Positions 5,652 to 7,629 of a stretch of 7,629 nucleotides of DNA are shown in pieces. Within the stretch, counting starts at the first letter, position 1. The number at the start of each line of letters is the position of its first letter. The notes under the pieces are model-generated. The model did no database searches and had not been told where the DNA came from. It saw only the letters and a program-made list of their open reading frames with translations. A program made the position numbers and the translations under genes. This DNA comes from Spartobacteria bacterium UBA6821. GTDB taxonomy: Bacteria > Verrucomicrobiota > Verrucomicrobiia > Chthoniobacterales > UBA6821. The stretch covers positions 1 through 7,629 of the forward strand of contig DKEN01000049.1 of the NCBI GenBank assembly GCA_002452515.1. Direction: 5' to 3'.

Positions 5652-5782
5652 TGTCGTTTTGACCTCTGGTGCGAGTTGGTAATTGGGAATTCCTGATTGT
5701 ATAGCAACCAGCCCCACTGTCCCGTTGCCCTTGAGGGTCGCGAGTGAAGCTGCATATTTCTTATACTGCGAACGAGCAGCAA

Positions 5783-5844
5783 CGCCGCGCGGCGCAAAAT
5801 GCCGGGCCGTTCGAACGGCCGGGATAGCCTACGCTTTAGCGTAG
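5783..5844. repeat. Cluster of three GC-rich palindromes (REP-like intergenic element) downstream of argS
   Basis: Three near-adjacent palindromes lie in 62 bases. The first is cgccgcgcggcg (5783-5794), a perfect 12-mer. The second is ggccgttcgaacggcc (5805-5820), a perfect 16-mer that can fold with a tcga loop. The third is ctacgct-tt-agcgtag (5829-5844). Then comes a purine-rich G/A/C stretch (5851-5880, with gagcgagcgag) up to the argS stop. None ends in a T-tract in either direction, so a classical intrinsic terminator is unlikely. The compact series of different palindromes resembles repetitive extragenic palindromic elements. Its repetition elsewhere in the genome cannot be tested here. 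Confidence 0.6.
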
Positions 5845-5896
5845 CCCATTAGGGCGAGACGAACGGGAGCGAGCGAGGCAAATCCCAAGCCCCCAG

Positions 5897-7609
5897 CTAC
5901 ATGCGTTCTGGGACTGAAATCCCGAGTAATCCCAACCCAGTCTTCAACACCCTCGCCGTCACCTCGGCCAAGGCCAACCTTGAGGAACGAATATCTCCCT
6001 CCGACTTGAGAATCGGACAGGCTTCGTAAAAGGAGTGGAAGGCGTTGGCCAACTCAAAGAGATAGAGGCAGAGGAGGTTGGGGCGCTGGTCATCCAGCAC
6101 GGCCGTGAGTACTTCACCGAATTGAAGCAACTGGAGGGCGAGAGCACGCTCCGCAGGCGCCTGGATCACAATGGTGTTCTCTTCCGTTGAGACACCACTC
6201 TCCGCGGCTTTGCGAAAAATAGAGCGTATTCGGACATAGGCATTCTGGAGATAGGGTGCGGTATTTCCCTGGAAAGAGAGCATCTTCTCCCAGGAAAAAA
6301 CATAGTCTGTCAGCCGGTGCTGCATCAGATCGGCATACTTGACCGCACCGAGTCCGATGATGCGGGCGATCTCATGCCGCTCTGCGTCAGGGAGATCCCG
6401 ATTTTTCTCCACCACGACGGAAAGGGCGCGTTCCATCGCCTCGTGTAAGAGTCCGCCCAGCTCCACATTCTCTCCGGAGCGGGTCTTCATCATTTTGCGA
6501 TCCTCCCCCAGAATGCTTCCGAAGGCGACGTGGCGGAGATCGGAAGTGATGCCAAGCCGCTGCGCTGCGGCGAAGACCTGATGAAAGTGAAGTTGCTGCG
6601 GCGCTCCGGTCACATACCAGACGGCATCGGGCTTCCAGCGTTCCTGTCGGTATTCCAGTGTCGCCAGATCGGTTGTGGCGTAGAGGTAACCACCATCGCC
6701 CTTACGGATGAGACAGGGCTTGTCCTCCAGCGCAGGGATATCGCGGAAGAAGATGCAGACGGCTCCTTCGCTCAGTTCAGCAATTCCCTTGGTAAGCAAA
6801 CGCTCCACGAGCGGTCCAAGGGCATCATTGTAGAAACTCTCGCCAAGGCGCTCGTCAAAGGTGATCTCAAGCAGCCCGTAGAGACGTTCAAATTCCTTCC
6901 AGGAATAGGCGACAGCCTGATTCCAGATGGAGAGGTTCTCCTCATCCCCTTGCTGGAGTTTCACCAGTTCACCACGCACTGTTTCCTTGATTGCTGGATT
7001 GGATTCCTCCAACGCATTCACTTCGCGATAGAGGCGGACTAGTTCCTCGATTGGTGCCTTCTCCAGCGCCTCCCTATTGAGAAAATGCTTCCAGCCATAG
7101 ATCACCTTGCCGAACTGAGTCCCCCAATCCCCGATATGATTATCGGTGATAACATGGTGACCGAGTTGCCGGGCGATCCCTGTGAGGGAATCCCCAAGGA
7201 TCGTGCTGCGGATGTGGCCGACATGCATCGGCTTGGCGACATTCGGAGAGCTGAAATCAATCAGGATGGTCTTGGGATCCGCCACAGGAACAACGCCGAG
7301 TCGATCATCAAGACGCACCGCATTCACCGCGTCGGAAAGGGCTGCATCAAGAATCTTGAAATTGATAAAACCAGCTCCGGCAATCTGCGGCACCTCGGAG
7401 AGATCACCAACCTGAAGGTGGGCCACGATGGCTGCCGCCACCTCCCGAGGGTTTTTCTTAAGCGACTTCGCCGCCACCATCGCGGCATTGGTCTGATAAT
7501 CCCCAAAGCGTGTATCCGCCGCTGGCGTCACAACAGCCAGCGCAGGATCAATCCCTGCGGCGATAAGAGCGGTCGCAACGCGGGATTGAAGGAGGGATTG
7601 AAGCGACAT
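5897..7609 (-). CDS. argS: Arginyl-tRNA synthetase (ArgRS), complete, 570 residues
   Basis: This class I synthetase makes Arg-tRNA(Arg) and needs bound tRNA to activate arginine. The frame runs from ATG 7609-7607 to TAG 5899-5897. The ArgRS-specific N-terminal Add-1 domain covers about 1-110, with FGDYQTNAAM at 35-44. The Rossmann core holds the HIGH-type signature in SPNVAKPMHVGHIRST (121-136, HVGH at 129-132), DNHIGDWGTQFGK (156-168), GYLYATTDLA (307-316) and the family block VTGAPQQLHFHQVF (333-346). The KMSKS loop is replaced by KMMKTRSG (372-379), as in many ArgRS. The DALR-type anticodon domain occupies about 445-570, from NTAPYLQNAYVRIRS to the typical ending GLLGISVPERM. The length is normal and no key residue is missing. 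The upstream promoter lies beyond the window, with only 20 bases seen before the ATG and no Shine-Dalgarno sequence. The palindrome cluster follows the stop. Confidence 0.98.
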   Translation of the reverse strand: MSLQSLLQSRVATALIAAGIDPALAVVTPAADTRFGDYQTNAAMVAAKSLKKNPREVAAAIVAHLQVGDLSEVPQIAGAGFINFKILDAALSDAVNAVRLDDRLGVVPVADPKTILIDFSSPNVAKPMHVGHIRSTILGDSLTGIARQLGHHVITDNHIGDWGTQFGKVIYGWKHFLNREALEKAPIEELVRLYREVNALEESNPAIKETVRGELVKLQQGDEENLSIWNQAVAYSWKEFERLYGLLEITFDERLGESFYNDALGPLVERLLTKGIAELSEGAVCIFFRDIPALEDKPCLIRKGDGGYLYATTDLATLEYRQERWKPDAVWYVTGAPQQLHFHQVFAAAQRLGITSDLRHVAFGSILGEDRKMMKTRSGENVELGGLLHEAMERALSVVVEKNRDLPDAERHEIARIIGLGAVKYADLMQHRLTDYVFSWEKMLSFQGNTAPYLQNAYVRIRSIFRKAAESGVSTEENTIVIQAPAERALALQLLQFGEVLTAVLDDQRPNLLCLYLFELANAFHSFYEACPILKSEGDIRSSRLALAEVTARVLKTGLGLLGISVPERM

Positions 7610-7629
7610 GGCAAATAAGGCTATAGGCT

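Noticed and set aside
5781..5850. The hairpins downstream of argS as an intrinsic terminator
   Set aside because: None of the three stems is followed by a T-tract on either strand, so a repeat element fits better.
5821..5896. A possible tRNA gene in the hairpin-rich spacer
   Set aside because: The stems do not form a cloverleaf; there is no acceptor-stem pairing across about 75 bases and no T-arm GTTCRANNC block in register.
6530..7618. Plus-strand frames of 170 and 177 residues
   Set aside because: They are antisense to argS.

Overview
The window looks like a piece of a verrucomicrobial or related PVC-superphylum chromosome of moderate GC content. The pointers are the L33 sequence (an LECTEA start followed by a RYTTTRNKK block, without the zinc cysteines), the S18 with a CMPRRR block, an organelle-like HisRS subtype, and the lack of a Shine-Dalgarno sequence at every start that can be placed. 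This assignment comes from remembered family patterns, not from a database search.

Layout from left to right. The 5' part of aspS (aspartyl-tRNA synthetase) leaves the window on the minus strand at base 1. It is preceded by a 206-base spacer holding degenerate heptamer repeats and nested inverted repeats. Upstream of that, on the same strand, is complete hisS (histidyl-tRNA synthetase). A 259-base spacer separates hisS from a divergent plus-strand cluster: a DksA/TraR-family protein with an unusual 120-residue, acid-free, Lys/Ala/Pro-rich histone-H1-like head, then rpmG (L33) and rpsR (S18). This cluster ends at a strong intrinsic terminator at about 3918-3954. About 390 bases without a confident gene follow, including one short coding-like frame. 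Then comes a minus-strand block: a small membrane-anchored hypothetical protein, a secreted hypothetical protein with a clear signal peptide, a 304-base spacer carrying a cluster of GC-rich palindromes (a REP-like element), and complete argS (arginyl-tRNA synthetase), which starts 20 bases from the window end.

Functionally this is a translation-centred neighbourhood: three aminoacyl-tRNA synthetases, two ribosomal proteins and a putative RNA-polymerase regulator of the DksA family. The regulator probably shares a transcript with the two ribosomal proteins. The two exported or membrane hypotheticals look like a small separate unit. No mobile element, CRISPR array, rRNA or tRNA gene was seen. 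The most unusual items are the H1-like/DksA fusion with an incomplete cysteine set, the palindrome cluster downstream of argS, the heptamer repeats between hisS and aspS, and AspRS residues that suggest a non-discriminating enzyme.
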